The notes beneath the pieces are model-generated. The model was not told the origin of the DNA. It made no database searches and saw only the letters and a list, made by a program, of their open reading frames with translations. The position numbers were made by a program, and so were the translations under genes. Of a stretch of DNA of 64,000 nucleotides, positions 39,644 to 49,227 are shown piece by piece. Location: contig ONFO01000012.1 in NCBI GenBank assembly GCA_900317155.1, positions 16,932-80,931 on the forward strand. The letters are read 5' to 3'. Origin of the DNA: an uncultured Bacteroidales bacterium (GTDB lineage Bacteria; Bacteroidota; Bacteroidia; Bacteroidales; F082). The first letter of the stretch is position 1, and every line of letters starts with the position of its first letter.

Positions 39644-41398
39644 TCACTTCAAATTCAAAGCAATCTGCAACTCATCCAGCTGCTCCTGTGCAATCGGGGC
39701 AGGCGAACCGCTCATCACGTCGCGACCGGCGTTGTTCTTCGGGAAGGCAATGAAGTCGCGGATGCTGTCGGCGCCACCGAAGAGAGAGCAGAGACGGTCG
39801 AAGCCAAAGGCCAGACCTGCATGAGGCGGAGCACCATACTCGAAGGCACCCATCAGGAAACCGAACTGCTCCTGCGCTTTCTCGTCGGTGAAGCCCAAGG
39901 TGTGGAACATCTTATTTTGCAAGGTGCGGTCGTGGATACGGATGGAGCCGCCACCCACCTCCACACCATTCATCACGATGTCGTAAGCGTTGGCGCGGAT
40001 GTCGCCCCACTTCGTTGGATCGTCGAGCAAGGCCTCGTCTTCAGGCTTCGGTGCAGTGAAGGGATGGTGCATGGCGTAGTAGCGTTGCGTCTCCTCGTCC
40101 CATTCGAGCAGCGGGAAGTCGATGACCCACAGTGGTGCATATTCATCGGGCTTGCGCAGACCGAGTTGATTGCCCATTTCGAGACGGAGTGCGTTGAGTT
40201 GCACGCGGGTCTTCATGGCCTCGCCACAGAGGATGAGCATCAGGTCGCCGGGCTTGGCACCGAACTTGGCGGCGATGACTTTCAGGTCTTCAGGGGTGTA
40301 GAACTTATCCACTGACGACTTGAACGAGCCATCGGTGTTGTATTTGATGTAGACCATGCCGCCGGCGCCCACCTGCGGACGCTTCACGAACTCGGTGAGG
40401 GCATCGAGTTGCTTGCGGGTATATTCCGAACAGCCTTCGGCGCATATACCAACGACTAAATCGGCATTGTCGAAGAGGCCGAAGCCCTTACCTTTCACCA
40501 CGTCGTTGAGTTCCACGAACTTCATCCCAAAACGGATGTCGGGCTTGTCGGAGCCGTAGTATTTCATGGCGTCGTGCCAGGTCATGCGTGGGAATTGACC
40601 GAACTCCAAACCTTTCATCTCCTTGAAGAGGTGCTTGGCTAATCCTTCAAAAGTGTTTAGCACATCTTCCTGCTCCACAAACGACATCTCGCAGTCGATT
40701 TGCGTGAACTCGGGCTGACGGTCGGCGCGGAGGTCTTCATCGCGGAAGCAACGCACGATTTGGAAATAACGGTCCATGCCAGCCACCATCAGCAGCTGCT
40801 TGTACTGCTGTGGGCTTTGCGGCAGAGCGTAGAACTCACCAGGATTCATACGGCTCGGCACCACGAAGTCGCGGGCGCCCTCGGGCGTGCTCTTGATGAG
40901 CATCGGGGTCTCGATTTCCAAGAAATTAAGGTTGCTCAAATAATTGCGCACCAACATGGCCATGCGGTGGCGCAGTTCGAGGTTCTGGCGAACGGGGTTA
41001 CGACGGATGTCCAAGTAACGATATTTCATGCGAAGGTCGTCGCCGCCGTCGCTGACATCTTCGATCGTGAAGGGCGGGACCTTGCTGCTGTTGAGCAGTT
41101 TGAACTCGCTGACTTTCAGTTCGATTTCTCCCGTCGGCATGTTCGGGTTTTTTGATTCGCGTTCGATGACAGTGCCTTTGGCCTGAATCACGAACTCGCG
41201 GCCGAAGGTACGGGCCTGTTCAATGAGTTTCGGGTCGCTGCTGCCATCCAAGAAGAGTTGGGTGATGCCATAACGGTCGCGGAGGTCAATCCAAACGAGG
41301 GAGCCTTTGTCGCGGGTGCGCTGCACCCATCCGGCCAATGTCACTTCCTTGCCGGCGTCGGCAAGACGAAGTTCGCCACAAGTATGCGTTCTGTACAT
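39644..41398 (-). CDS. aspS: Aspartate-tRNA ligase
   Basis: 584 aa. A bacterial-type class II synthetase. The N-terminal anticodon-binding OB-fold ([20 protein letters not shown]) is followed by motif 1/2 residues ([20 protein letters not shown], with [14 protein letters not shown]-like loop as [14 protein letters not shown]). The GAD insertion is at about 280-420. Motif 3 is [20 protein letters not shown] near the end. It charges tRNA-Asp. The minus-strand TATTTTTG at 41455-41462 is its likely promoter, divergent from the lipoprotein gene. Confidence 0.96.
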   Translation of the reverse strand: MYRTHTCGELRLADAGKEVTLAGWVQRTRDKGSLVWIDLRDRYGITQLFLDGSSDPKLIEQARTFGREFVIQAKGTVIERESKNPNMPTGEIELKVSEFKLLNSSKVPPFTIEDVSDGGDDLRMKYRYLDIRRNPVRQNLELRHRMAMLVRNYLSNLNFLEIETPMLIKSTPEGARDFVVPSRMNPGEFYALPQSPQQYKQLLMVAGMDRYFQIVRCFRDEDLRADRQPEFTQIDCEMSFVEQEDVLNTFEGLAKHLFKEMKGLEFGQFPRMTWHDAMKYYGSDKPDIRFGMKFVELNDVVKGKGFGLFDNADLVVGICAEGCSEYTRKQLDALTEFVKRPQVGAGGMVYIKYNTDGSFKSSVDKFYTPEDLKVIAAKFGAKPGDLMLILCGEAMKTRVQLNALRLEMGNQLGLRKPDEYAPLWVIDFPLLEWDEETQRYYAMHHPFTAPKPEDEALLDDPTKWGDIRANAYDIVMNGVEVGGGSIRIHDRTLQNKMFHTLGFTDEKAQEQFGFLMGAFEYGAPPHAGLAFGFDRLCSLFGGADSIRDFIAFPKNNAGRDVMSGSPAPIAQEQLDELQIALNLK

Positions 41399-41454
41399 AT
41401 AATCTAGATTTATGATTTAAAATTCGATATTTAAGATTTAAAGATTAAAACTTG

Positions 41455-41512
41455 CAAAAATACTAATTCCATTTGGAATGCTGTGCAAGTAGGTCAGTTT
41501 TTATTATTTTTG
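41455..41512. promoter_or_regulatory. Divergent promoters of aspS and the Ig-like lipoprotein gene
   Basis: TATTTTTG on the minus strand at 41455-41462 serves aspS with a leader of about 50 nt. TATTTTTG on the plus strand at 41505-41512 is 5 nt before the GTG at 41518, again implying a leaderless message. Confidence 0.65.
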
Positions 41513-41517
41513 CAGCC

Positions 41518-43407
41518 GTGAATCTGAAGTTGAAACATATTCTCATTGCGGCTGGTCTGTTATTTATGGCCTTCCTCGCTCAGCGTTGTGCCAATGCGGT
41601 GGCTCCTACGGGCGGCCCGAAAGACGACCGGCCTCCAGTAGTGGTTGAAGCCGTACCCGAAAACCATAGTATCAATTTCACCGCCAAGAAGATTGAAATC
41701 ACTTTTGACGAATACATCACCCTTGATAACGCCAATCAGAATGTGCTGATTTCGCCGCCCATGGATGAAAAACCCGATATCAAGCTGAAAAACAAGACGG
41801 TAGTTGTCAAATTTAAGGAGAATTTGGCACCCAACACTACCTATACCATCAATTTTGGTTCAACCATCAAGGACTTGCATGAAGGCAACCCGCTTAAGGA
41901 TTATGTTTATAGCTTCTCGACTGGCGATCATATTGATACACTCATGGTCGCTGGAAAAGTGCTCAACGCCGAGGACAAGAAACCCGTTGAAAACGCTTAC
42001 GTTTCCTTGTATGCCTCCCACCGCGACAACCTGGATTCGCTTCCTTTGAGTACCAAACCCGACTATATCACCAAAACCGACAAGGATGGCAACTTCCGAC
42101 TTGAAGGATTGGCCGACCAAAAATACCTGGTTTTCGCCCTCAAGGATGTGAATTCCAACCTTTATTTCGACCAACCTAACGAAGAGGTGGCATTTTTGGA
42201 TACGTTGGTGCCAGCCTCATATTCTTGGGTTGCTCCTACACAGACGCCTTTGGATTCAACAGCCATGGATAGCTTGAAAATGCAGTTGGATTCACTTGCT
42301 GTTGATACTGTCATGTCCGCAGTGGATTCTATCGCTTTCAAGACGAAAGCAACTATAATTGAAGATTCTATAGCTATCGAGACGAAAACAACTGCAATGG
42401 AGGATTCTGTCGTTCTGGAGACGAAAACGGCGAAAGTGTTAGACCAAAACGCCTTGAACCTAACACTTTACATGTTTACCGAGGTAGATTCCACACAGGT
42501 ACTTTTGGAGAAAAAACTCATTGAGGAAGGTTTATTGCGTTTCGTATTCCGCCATCCCGCCAAGGAAGCCGTCGTCATGACCCCAGAGATGCTACCCGAC
42601 ACTTTTAATTTGGTAACGATCCCCTCTGCTGAATATGATACGGTATGGTGGTACTTTTCACCCAAAGTCAAAGACAGCCTGTGGGTACACGTGAAATACG
42701 ACACCATTATCAACGACTCCTCGCGTTACAGTTTGAAATTCAAGGATAAAAAAGCGCGCAACAAGAAGCCTGAAAACCTAAAAGTCACCAACAACCTGCT
42801 TGGTCGAACTGGGCTGATTTCTGGCGAAGACTTGATACTGACGTTCTCGGAGCCCATCGTCAATTACCAGATGCGTGATTCTGCCGTCTTCAAACGCGAC
42901 AGCATCACTTTCTACGACCAACTCACCTTTGAACCCGCCGATGAGTACGGCTTGAAATATCGGCTGACTACGCCTTACTCCGCGGATTCAAGTTACAGCT
43001 TCGTGGTGCCAGACTCGGTGTTTTTCGGCATCCGTGGCCACACCAATGAGCCAATAAAAGTTGATTTCCACGTTCTTAAAGACGATGAATACGGCAACAT
43101 CTACATCACCGTCATTCCGCCCGATGGCATGAAACAAGTCATCGTGCAACTTACAGATGAGAGCGGGAAAGTGCTGAAGCAAGAAATCATCACGCGAAAG
43201 CAGGAAGTGATGTTTGATCACCTCATGCCTGCTAACTACAAGTTGCGCGCCGTCCTCGATGCCGACGGCAACGGCAAATGGAGCACGGGTAACTACCACC
43301 GCCACTCCTTGCCCGAAACCGTACTCGAATACAAAGATAATTTAGACCTCAAAGCAGGATGGGATATTGATCTGGAAGACGCCTGGGATCTGAATCTGAA
43401 ACGATGA
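41518..43407 (+). CDS. Ig-like (Big_5) domain lipoprotein
   Basis: 629 aa. I choose the GTG at 41518: it gives MNLKLKHILIAAGLLFMAFL with lipobox Cys24 (AQRC). The ATG at 41473 precedes the promoter and is unlikely. After the lipobox the family motif NAVAPTGGPKDDRPPVV is seen, then an Ig-like domain (ITFDEYITLDNANQNVLISP, TYTINFGSTIKDLHEGNPLK) and a carboxypeptidase-like domain (VAGKVLNAEDKKPVENAYVS). A low-complexity insert with three 13-residue repeats follows at about 270-308. The C-terminal part has further beta domains. Such proteins are common in Bacteroidota and of unknown function. Confidence 0.8.
   Translation: MNLKLKHILIAAGLLFMAFLAQRCANAVAPTGGPKDDRPPVVVEAVPENHSINFTAKKIEITFDEYITLDNANQNVLISPPMDEKPDIKLKNKTVVVKFKENLAPNTTYTINFGSTIKDLHEGNPLKDYVYSFSTGDHIDTLMVAGKVLNAEDKKPVENAYVSLYASHRDNLDSLPLSTKPDYITKTDKDGNFRLEGLADQKYLVFALKDVNSNLYFDQPNEEVAFLDTLVPASYSWVAPTQTPLDSTAMDSLKMQLDSLAVDTVMSAVDSIAFKTKATIIEDSIAIETKTTAMEDSVVLETKTAKVLDQNALNLTLYMFTEVDSTQVLLEKKLIEEGLLRFVFRHPAKEAVVMTPEMLPDTFNLVTIPSAEYDTVWWYFSPKVKDSLWVHVKYDTIINDSSRYSLKFKDKKARNKKPENLKVTNNLLGRTGLISGEDLILTFSEPIVNYQMRDSAVFKRDSITFYDQLTFEPADEYGLKYRLTTPYSADSSYSFVVPDSVFFGIRGHTNEPIKVDFHVLKDDEYGNIYITVIPPDGMKQVIVQLTDESGKVLKQEIITRKQEVMFDHLMPANYKLRAVLDADGNGKWSTGNYHRHSLPETVLEYKDNLDLKAGWDIDLEDAWDLNLKR
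42325..42441 (+). repeat. Three 39-bp tandem repeats in the Ig-like lipoprotein
   Basis: Three 39-bp units beginning GATTCT encode DSIAFKTKATIIE, DSIAIETKTTAME and DSVVLETKTAKVL. They lie in a Ser/Asp/Thr-rich linker and keep the frame. Confidence 0.85.
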
Positions 43408-45011
43408 AAGCCTTAGTGACAAATAAAACCCTTTATGGACACGTTTTTGCCTTTGTGCTCATTATTGTCACGGGGCTGATTATCCAAAAAGGCTACATGA
43501 ACGAATATCCGACCCACATTCATGCTTGGGCCGAACAAGATCATTATGCGCTCGCCTTGGGATTTATCAACAATGGTTTCGATTTCTTCCACCCCGAGAC
43601 GATGATTTACAACAAGCAGTTTCCAGGTTGGTGGAAAGAAGCTTACGACAATACCATCACCTCCGTCGACTTCCCCATCCATGAATACACCGTCGCCCTG
43701 TTGATGAAACTGCTTGGCAGCACATCGCCATGGGTATTTCGGTTTTGGACACTGTTTTGGGGCTTCCTCGGGCTGTTTTTCTTGTTTAAAGTCGCCTATC
43801 GCCTCACCGTCGATTGGATGAAATCGGCTTTGATCACAGCTATCGCCTTAACCTCACCTGTCTATACCTATTTCCTCAACGGTTTTTTGCCTAGTATTCC
43901 CGCCTTGTCACTGGGTATCATCGGATTATGGTTCTACCTTAAATACTATGAGAACAATCAAAGAAAACACTTTCATCTCAGTATAGCTTTCCTCACCTTG
44001 GCCATGCTCATGCGCACCACCTTCGCCATCGAGCTCATCGCCATTCTTTGCTTCGAATTGCTGCGTATCTTCCGTAAAGAAAGCACATTCTTAGACAAAC
44101 TGCCCAGTGTACTCATTTCGGCTCTGTTGTTCGTAGCCTATTTTCTTTGGAACAAGCATTTACGTGACCTCTACGGCACACTTTTCCTTAATGAGCTTCT
44201 ACCGCCCGAAGACTGGCAAGATGCCAAGGAACTCCTTGCCGACACCTACAATAAATGGACTTACCACTACTTTCAAAGATTGCAATATCTTGTTTTCTAT
44301 TCGTTAGCCTTGTTAGCAATTGTCGTAAGCCTTTACCGTTCAACTAAAAACGAAGAAAAGAAGGCAGTTTCTATAAAAAAGTCTCTCTCGCTTTGGTGGC
44401 TCCCAATCATCGAGATTTTCGGTTGCTTGCTTTTCAGTGTAGCCATGATGCAACAACTTCCCTTCCATGACTATTACCTCCTCGATACATTTTTCCTGCC
44501 CATCTTGCTATTAGTCATGTTGACACTCAACGCTTTGCCCAATGCCAGAGAAGCAAACCATATCGGTTGGGGCGCTTTTCTGACAGGCGTCGTTTGCACC
44601 CTCATGGTGATCAATGCCAAAACGACTCAGGTTGAAAGGCGGGAAATGGAAAACGATGCATTGATTTCTTATGAGCACTTTCAAGGTGCTGACCTGCTAC
44701 TGGACTCATTAGACATCCCTCGTGACGCTAAAATCCTTTGTCTATATGGCTACGCCCAAAACGGTCCTTTCATCCAAATGCAGCGAAAGGGTTACACAGT
44801 GATGACAAATGACAACGACCTGCTTGAAACCGCTCTCACCTGGGATTTTGACTATATCATCGTTGAGAACGGCAAGTATATGGCAAACTTCGAAGAAAAG
44901 CGCATCCCACTCTCCAAACTGAAACGCATCGGCGGCAACAAACATTTGAATGTTTGCACCGCCGACAACGACTGGATTTATCAAGAATGGTGGCAGCTAA
45001 TCTACCATTGA
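43404..45011 (+). CDS. Polytopic membrane protein, GT-C glycosyltransferase-like
   Basis: 535 aa with about ten predicted membrane helices in the first 400 residues (for example HVFAFVLIIVTGLIIQ, FWTLFWGFLGLFFLFKVAYR, PSIPALSLGIIGLWFYLKYY) and a soluble C-terminal end (about 415-535). An HAWAEQDHYALALGF loop after the first helix holds acidic residues where GT-C (PMT/GT39-like) enzymes have catalytic Asp. This would use lipid-linked sugars to glycosylate a periplasmic acceptor. The family call is moderate. It overlaps the Ig-like lipoprotein gene by 4 nt (ATGA). Confidence 0.65.
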   Translation: MKALVTNKTLYGHVFAFVLIIVTGLIIQKGYMNEYPTHIHAWAEQDHYALALGFINNGFDFFHPETMIYNKQFPGWWKEAYDNTITSVDFPIHEYTVALLMKLLGSTSPWVFRFWTLFWGFLGLFFLFKVAYRLTVDWMKSALITAIALTSPVYTYFLNGFLPSIPALSLGIIGLWFYLKYYENNQRKHFHLSIAFLTLAMLMRTTFAIELIAILCFELLRIFRKESTFLDKLPSVLISALLFVAYFLWNKHLRDLYGTLFLNELLPPEDWQDAKELLADTYNKWTYHYFQRLQYLVFYSLALLAIVVSLYRSTKNEEKKAVSIKKSLSLWWLPIIEIFGCLLFSVAMMQQLPFHDYYLLDTFFLPILLLVMLTLNALPNAREANHIGWGAFLTGVVCTLMVINAKTTQVERREMENDALISYEHFQGADLLLDSLDIPRDAKILCLYGYAQNGPFIQMQRKGYTVMTNDNDLLETALTWDFDYIIVENGKYMANFEEKRIPLSKLKRIGGNKHLNVCTADNDWIYQEWWQLIYH

Positions 45012-45013
45012 AC

Positions 45014-46858
45014 TTATTCGACCGTCACTGATTTAGCCAAATTGCGTGGTTGGTCAACGTTGCAGCCCCGCATCACAGCGATGTAGTAGGCAAGGATTTG
45101 CAGAGGCACCGTTGCCAACAATGGTGAATAGAGACATTCCGTCTCGGGAATCTCAATTACATAATCGGCCATGCGACGTGCCAACACATCCTTCTCGCTC
45201 ACCACAGCAATAATCTTTCCGTTGCGCGCTTTCACCTCCTGAATGTTGCTGATCACCTTCTCATAGGTGCTATGGTTGGTTGCAATGAAGACCACAGGCA
45301 TATCCTTATCAATCAATGCAATTGGTCCGTGTTTCATCTCAGCGGCAGGATATCCCTCTGCGTGGATATAGGAGATTTCCTTCAGTTTCAAGGCACCTTC
45401 AAGAGCCACGGGATAGTTTTGCAAACGCCCGAGATAGAGCATGTTATGGACATCCTTATATTTTTCGGCAATGTCCTTCACGTGGCCGCTATGGTCGAGG
45501 GTCCATTGGATTTTCTCAGGGATGCGGTCAAGTTCTTGGATGAATTCGCGCCTTTCTTCGTCCTTCATCGAGCCTTTCAATTCGGCCAAACGCAAAGCCA
45601 ACATAGCCATCACTGTGACCTGTGAAGTGAAAGCCTTAGTGGAAGCCACACCTATTTCGGGACCGGCATGGGTGTAGATACCCGCATCCGTAGCTCTTGA
45701 AATGGAGGAGCCGATGACGTTACAGATGCCCAACACGACTGCACCCTTTTCTTTCGCCAACTGAATGGCGGCCAATGTGTCGGCGGTCTCACCTGATTGC
45801 GAAACGGCAATCACCACATCGTGCGGGGTGACAACGGGGTCACGGTAACGGAATTCGGAGGCGTATTCCACCTTGACACGTATCTTGGCCAATTTCTCGA
45901 TGAGATAGCTACCCACCAAGCTGGCATGCCACGAAGTACCACAAGCCACAAAAACAATGTTGTCGGCATAGAGCAACTGTTTCTCGTACTTCAATATGCC
46001 GCCAAGACGCACCGTGTTGCCCTCTGGATGCAAGCGGCCACGCATGGTGTCGCGAACGATGGTGGGTTGCTCATAAATCTCCTTCATCATGAAATGGTCG
46101 AAACCAGCCTTTTCGATGGAATCAAGATTCATTTTCAGCTCTTGGACATAAGGTATAGCCTCCACATCCTGAATGGTCTTGATGTGAAGTTCCTCGCCCA
46201 ACTTGATACGCACAACCTGCTCATCTTCAAGATAAACGACCTTCTGGGTGCGGCCTACGATTGGGGTGGCATCAGAAGCGATGTAATATTCACCGTCACC
46301 AATACCAATCACCATCGGGCTTCCTTTTCGGGCAGCTATCAGCTGGTCGGGATGTCCCTTTTCAACGATAGCGATGGCATAGGCACCCACCACATGATTC
46401 AAAGCGATGCGCACCGCCTCAAACAAGTCGACATGCTCGCTTTGTTGCACATCTTCAATGAGGTTGGTGAGCACTTCTGTGTCGGTGGATGACTTGAAAG
46501 TAAAGCCACGTTTTTCCAGCTCCTTGCGCAGGCTTAAATAGTTTTCGATAATGCCGTTGTGAATCAGGGCAATGTTTCCCGACTGTGAGCGGTGGGGATG
46601 GGCGTTCACCTCGTTAGGCTCGCCATGGGTGGCCCAGCGCGTATGCGCTATGCCGATGTGTCCGCTGACATCCTTAGAATAAGCGAAGGCCTCCAAGTCG
46701 GAGACCTTGCCTTTAGTTTTATAGACATTGAGTTCGTTTGCCTCATTGAGCAATGCCACGCCGGCACTGTCATAGCCACGATATTCGAGGCGCTTCAAGC
46801 CTTCAATGAGGATCGGATAGGCCTCTTGACGGCCTACGTAAGCTACTATTCCACACAT
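45014..46858 (-). CDS. glmS: Glutamine-fructose-6-phosphate aminotransferase
   Basis: 614 aa, normal length. MCGIVAYVGRQEAYPILIEG has the N-terminal catalytic Cys2 of the glutamine amidotransferase domain; RLEYRGYDSAGVAL and HTRWATHGEPNEVNAHPH follow. The two SIS domains include VACGTSWHASLVGSYLIE and SQSGETADTLAAIQLAKEKG, and the C-terminal tail reads QPRNLAKSVTVE. It makes glucosamine-6-phosphate for peptidoglycan and LPS. A minus-strand TAATTTTG at 46881-46888 plus AAGGA before the start drive it. I see no glmS ribozyme; the leader is only about 18 nt. Confidence 0.97.
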   Translation of the reverse strand: MCGIVAYVGRQEAYPILIEGLKRLEYRGYDSAGVALLNEANELNVYKTKGKVSDLEAFAYSKDVSGHIGIAHTRWATHGEPNEVNAHPHRSQSGNIALIHNGIIENYLSLRKELEKRGFTFKSSTDTEVLTNLIEDVQQSEHVDLFEAVRIALNHVVGAYAIAIVEKGHPDQLIAARKGSPMVIGIGDGEYYIASDATPIVGRTQKVVYLEDEQVVRIKLGEELHIKTIQDVEAIPYVQELKMNLDSIEKAGFDHFMMKEIYEQPTIVRDTMRGRLHPEGNTVRLGGILKYEKQLLYADNIVFVACGTSWHASLVGSYLIEKLAKIRVKVEYASEFRYRDPVVTPHDVVIAVSQSGETADTLAAIQLAKEKGAVVLGICNVIGSSISRATDAGIYTHAGPEIGVASTKAFTSQVTVMAMLALRLAELKGSMKDEERREFIQELDRIPEKIQWTLDHSGHVKDIAEKYKDVHNMLYLGRLQNYPVALEGALKLKEISYIHAEGYPAAEMKHGPIALIDKDMPVVFIATNHSTYEKVISNIQEVKARNGKIIAVVSEKDVLARRMADYVIEIPETECLYSPLLATVPLQILAYYIAVMRGCNVDQPRNLAKSVTVE

Positions 46859-46880
46859 ATTTGTCCTTATTTAAAAGGCG

Positions 46881-46888
46881 CAAAATTA
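46881..46888 (-). promoter_or_regulatory. -7 promoter element of glmS
   Basis: TAATTTTG on the minus strand (plus strand caaaatta), 22 nt before the start codon at 46858. Confidence 0.6.
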
Positions 46889-46927
46889 GTGGTTTGAAAA
46901 TAACAATGCAAGAATTTTCTATTTTTT

Positions 46928-47518
46928 TTATTGGAATAGATCCTTCACATCAGGAGCTTGCTGAGCCGCCTCTGAAGCCTCGAAGTATGGTTTCTTGTCG
47001 AAACCAAACATTCCCGCGATGATGCTGGCAGGGAACCTACGCACCGCTGTGTTGTATTCACGGGCAGTCTCGTTGAACTCCCGTCGCGCGTTTGCGATGG
47101 TGTTTTCACATCCTTCAAGTTGCGATTGGAGGTCGAGGTAGTTCTGGTTGGCTTTCAGGTCGGGATATTGCTCAACGGTGACCAACAAGCGGGAAAGTGC
47201 GCTCGACATTTGATCTTGGGCAGCCTGGAAAGTCTTCAAACTCTCTTCAGTAAGATTGCTGGCATCAAGGGTAACCGAAGTGGCCTTTGCTCTGGCTTCA
47301 ACCACAGCCGTCAAAGTACCAGCCTCATACTCAGCATAATTTTTAACCGTAGCGACAAGATTGGGGATCAGGTCAGCACGCTTTTGATACGCCGTTTGCA
47401 CATTTCCGACTGCCTTCTCAACGGATTCTTGTTTGGAAACCAATCCATTATAAATGCCCAAGCCCCAAACTACTAACAAGACCAAAAGGCCAATGATTAC
47501 AATAATTCCTTTTTTCAT
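46928..47518 (-). CDS. lemA: LemA family protein
   Basis: 196 aa. An N-terminal helix KKGIIVIIGLLVLLVVWGLG anchors it. The soluble part is a helical bundle with the family blocks YNGLVSKQESVEKAVGNVQT, YQKRADLIPNLVATVKNYAE, VTVEQYPDLKANQNYLDLQS and REFNETAREYNTAVRRFPAS. LemA proteins sit on the periplasmic face of the membrane; their function is not settled. A TPM-domain partner often follows but is not here. Its minus-strand promoter is back to back with that of ricT. Confidence 0.94.
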   Translation of the reverse strand: MKKGIIVIIGLLVLLVVWGLGIYNGLVSKQESVEKAVGNVQTAYQKRADLIPNLVATVKNYAEYEAGTLTAVVEARAKATSVTLDASNLTEESLKTFQAAQDQMSSALSRLLVTVEQYPDLKANQNYLDLQSQLEGCENTIANARREFNETAREYNTAVRRFPASIIAGMFGFDKKPYFEASEAAQQAPDVKDLFQ

Positions 47519-47565
47519 AATGTGTAAATTTAATGTGAAACTTTTGCCTTAATAATAATCGGCGA

Positions 47566-47596
47566 CAAAAGTAAGGATTTTTTTTGTATTTTTGCA
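47566..47596. promoter_or_regulatory. Back-to-back promoters of lemA and ricT
   Basis: TACTTTTG on the minus strand (47566-47573) and TATTTTTG on the plus strand (47589-47596). The sequence from 47564 (CGACAAAAGTAAGGATTTTT and more T) is the same as at 30741 in the recG/TatD promoter region. Confidence 0.65.
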
Positions 47597-47628
47597 GTTT
47601 ATATATAGCTATTTAATTTATTTTTCAA

Positions 47629-48747
47629 ATGACTGAAAATCAACAAAAAAACGATAATAACACTATTGAAGGCCAGCTCTTGAACAGAGGTTGTAAACTC
47701 ACCGAAGAGTATACCCCTGGGCAAAAGGTGTTGTCCTGCGGCCGATGCAAACTAAACCAATTTGATTGGCTAAAAGACTATGAGAACCAAGAAATTAAGG
47801 AAAACGTTTGTCTTGCAGAAGTACGATTCAAGAACGACCGGAAAGACTATTTCGCTTATCCCGAAGATTTAGATCTGGAAGTAGGTGAATTGGTTGCCGT
47901 GGAAGCTGCCATCGGGCATGACATAGGCATTGTCACCATGTTAGGCGAAATCGTAAAGCTGCAAATGAAACGCAAGAGATATCGTACTCCCATCAACGAG
48001 TTGAAGAAAATCTATCGTCGGGCACGTGTCAACGACGTGGAAAAATGGCTCTCAGCCATCAAATTGGAAGACAGCACTTTGGCTCGCACACGCACCATCG
48101 CCGAGAACCTTGGACTTGAGATGAAACTCAATGACGTGGAATACCAAGGCGACAAGACTAAGGCCATCTTCTACTACACCGCCGATGGTCGTGTCGACTT
48201 CCGCGAACTCATCAAGAAACTGGCGGAAGAATTTCACATCAGGATCGAGATGCGCCAAATCGGCGTACGCCAGGAGTCAGCAAAGTTGGGTGGCCTTGGC
48301 TCATGCGGTCGCGAGTTGTGCTGCGCTTCGTGGATCTGCGACTTTCAATCGGTAACCACCAATGTGGCCCGCGTACAACAACTCTCACCCAACCCGCAAA
48401 AATTAGCGGGACAATGCGGCAAGCTGAAATGCTGCCTTAACTTTGAATACGAAGCCTACGTGGAAGCCTTGAAGGTCTTCTCCGACCCCAACATCGTACT
48501 CCATTTCGAAAGTGGCGATGCCATTCACCAAAAAAATGATGTTTTCAAAGGCATCATGTGGTATTCCTACACCAACGACAAAGGCAACATCATGGCCATT
48601 CCAGTCGACAAGGTGAAAGAAATCATTGCCATGAACAAGAAAAACCAGAAACCCGCCAAACTGGAAGACTACGCCATCACCAAGGAAGCCCAGACCAACA
48701 CCAACGAAGGCTATGGAGAAGCCGATCTTAAGAAGATGAGTGACTAA
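47629..48747 (+). CDS. ricT: PSP1 domain protein RicT-like
   Basis: 372 aa. The central PSP1 domain runs from about 60 to 260, with IKENVCLAEVRFKNDRKDYF, LEVGELVAVEAAIGHDIGIV and RVDFRELIKKLAEEFHIRIE. The Cys-rich motif SCGRELCCASWICDF and the later GQCGKLKCCLNFEY are the family signatures and probably bind an iron-sulfur cluster. An additional CGRCKL lies near residue 37. In Bacillus the RicT/YaaT complex stimulates RNase Y; here the partner is unknown. It leads a run with gldH and the class A PBP, an order I recall from other Bacteroidota. Confidence 0.93.
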   Translation: MTENQQKNDNNTIEGQLLNRGCKLTEEYTPGQKVLSCGRCKLNQFDWLKDYENQEIKENVCLAEVRFKNDRKDYFAYPEDLDLEVGELVAVEAAIGHDIGIVTMLGEIVKLQMKRKRYRTPINELKKIYRRARVNDVEKWLSAIKLEDSTLARTRTIAENLGLEMKLNDVEYQGDKTKAIFYYTADGRVDFRELIKKLAEEFHIRIEMRQIGVRQESAKLGGLGSCGRELCCASWICDFQSVTTNVARVQQLSPNPQKLAGQCGKLKCCLNFEYEAYVEALKVFSDPNIVLHFESGDAIHQKNDVFKGIMWYSYTNDKGNIMAIPVDKVKEIIAMNKKNQKPAKLEDYAITKEAQTNTNEGYGEADLKKMSD

Positions 48748-48759
48748 CCCGAAAAGAGC

Positions 48760-49224
48760 ATGAAAAAAGGAATTGTTTGGATATTAGGGATATGCATGGC
48801 CTTGACAATGGCCTCTTGCACCACCGACTCGTACAACAAGCGCATTGTCATCCCCGAGGCCGAGTGGCGGCAGGAAAACCGTATAGCCTTTGATGCGGAT
48901 ATCAACGATACAATCAGCAGTTATGTATTCGGTATAGGCCTGCGTCATTTGGAAAACTATCGTTACAGCAACTTATTTGTTTTCCTTCATACCCGAATGC
49001 CCAACGGAAACATCACCCACGACACAATCGAATGCACTCTGGCCACCCCAGAAGGAAGATGGTTGGGCAAAAGTAGTGGCAGCATGCGCGACATGGTCAT
49101 TCCTTTGAACGACAACCTGAAATTCCCACTTTCGGGACCATACCATTTCGAAATTGAGCAAGCCATGCGAGAGCCTGTCTTGAAGGGCATCTCCGACATT
49201 GGATTATTCATTGAAAAACAATAA
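48760..49224 (+). CDS. gldH: Gliding-motility-type lipoprotein GldH
   Basis: 154 aa. MKKGIVWILGICMALTMASC is the lipoprotein signal (Cys20). The mature part matches GldH: SYVFGIGLRHLENYRYSNLF, VFLHTRMPNGNITHDTIECT, and YHFEIEQAMREPVLKGISDI. GldH belongs to the gliding machinery in flavobacteria; in non-gliding Bacteroidales it is retained with unclear function. It is 12 nt after ricT and 3 nt before the PBP gene. Confidence 0.9.
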   Translation: MKKGIVWILGICMALTMASCTTDSYNKRIVIPEAEWRQENRIAFDADINDTISSYVFGIGLRHLENYRYSNLFVFLHTRMPNGNITHDTIECTLATPEGRWLGKSSGSMRDMVIPLNDNLKFPLSGPYHFEIEQAMREPVLKGISDIGLFIEKQ

Positions 49225-49227
49225 TAT

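Noticed and set aside
45014-46927. glmS ribozyme upstream of glmS
   Set aside because: The space between the -7 element and the start is only about 20 nt, too short for the ribozyme.
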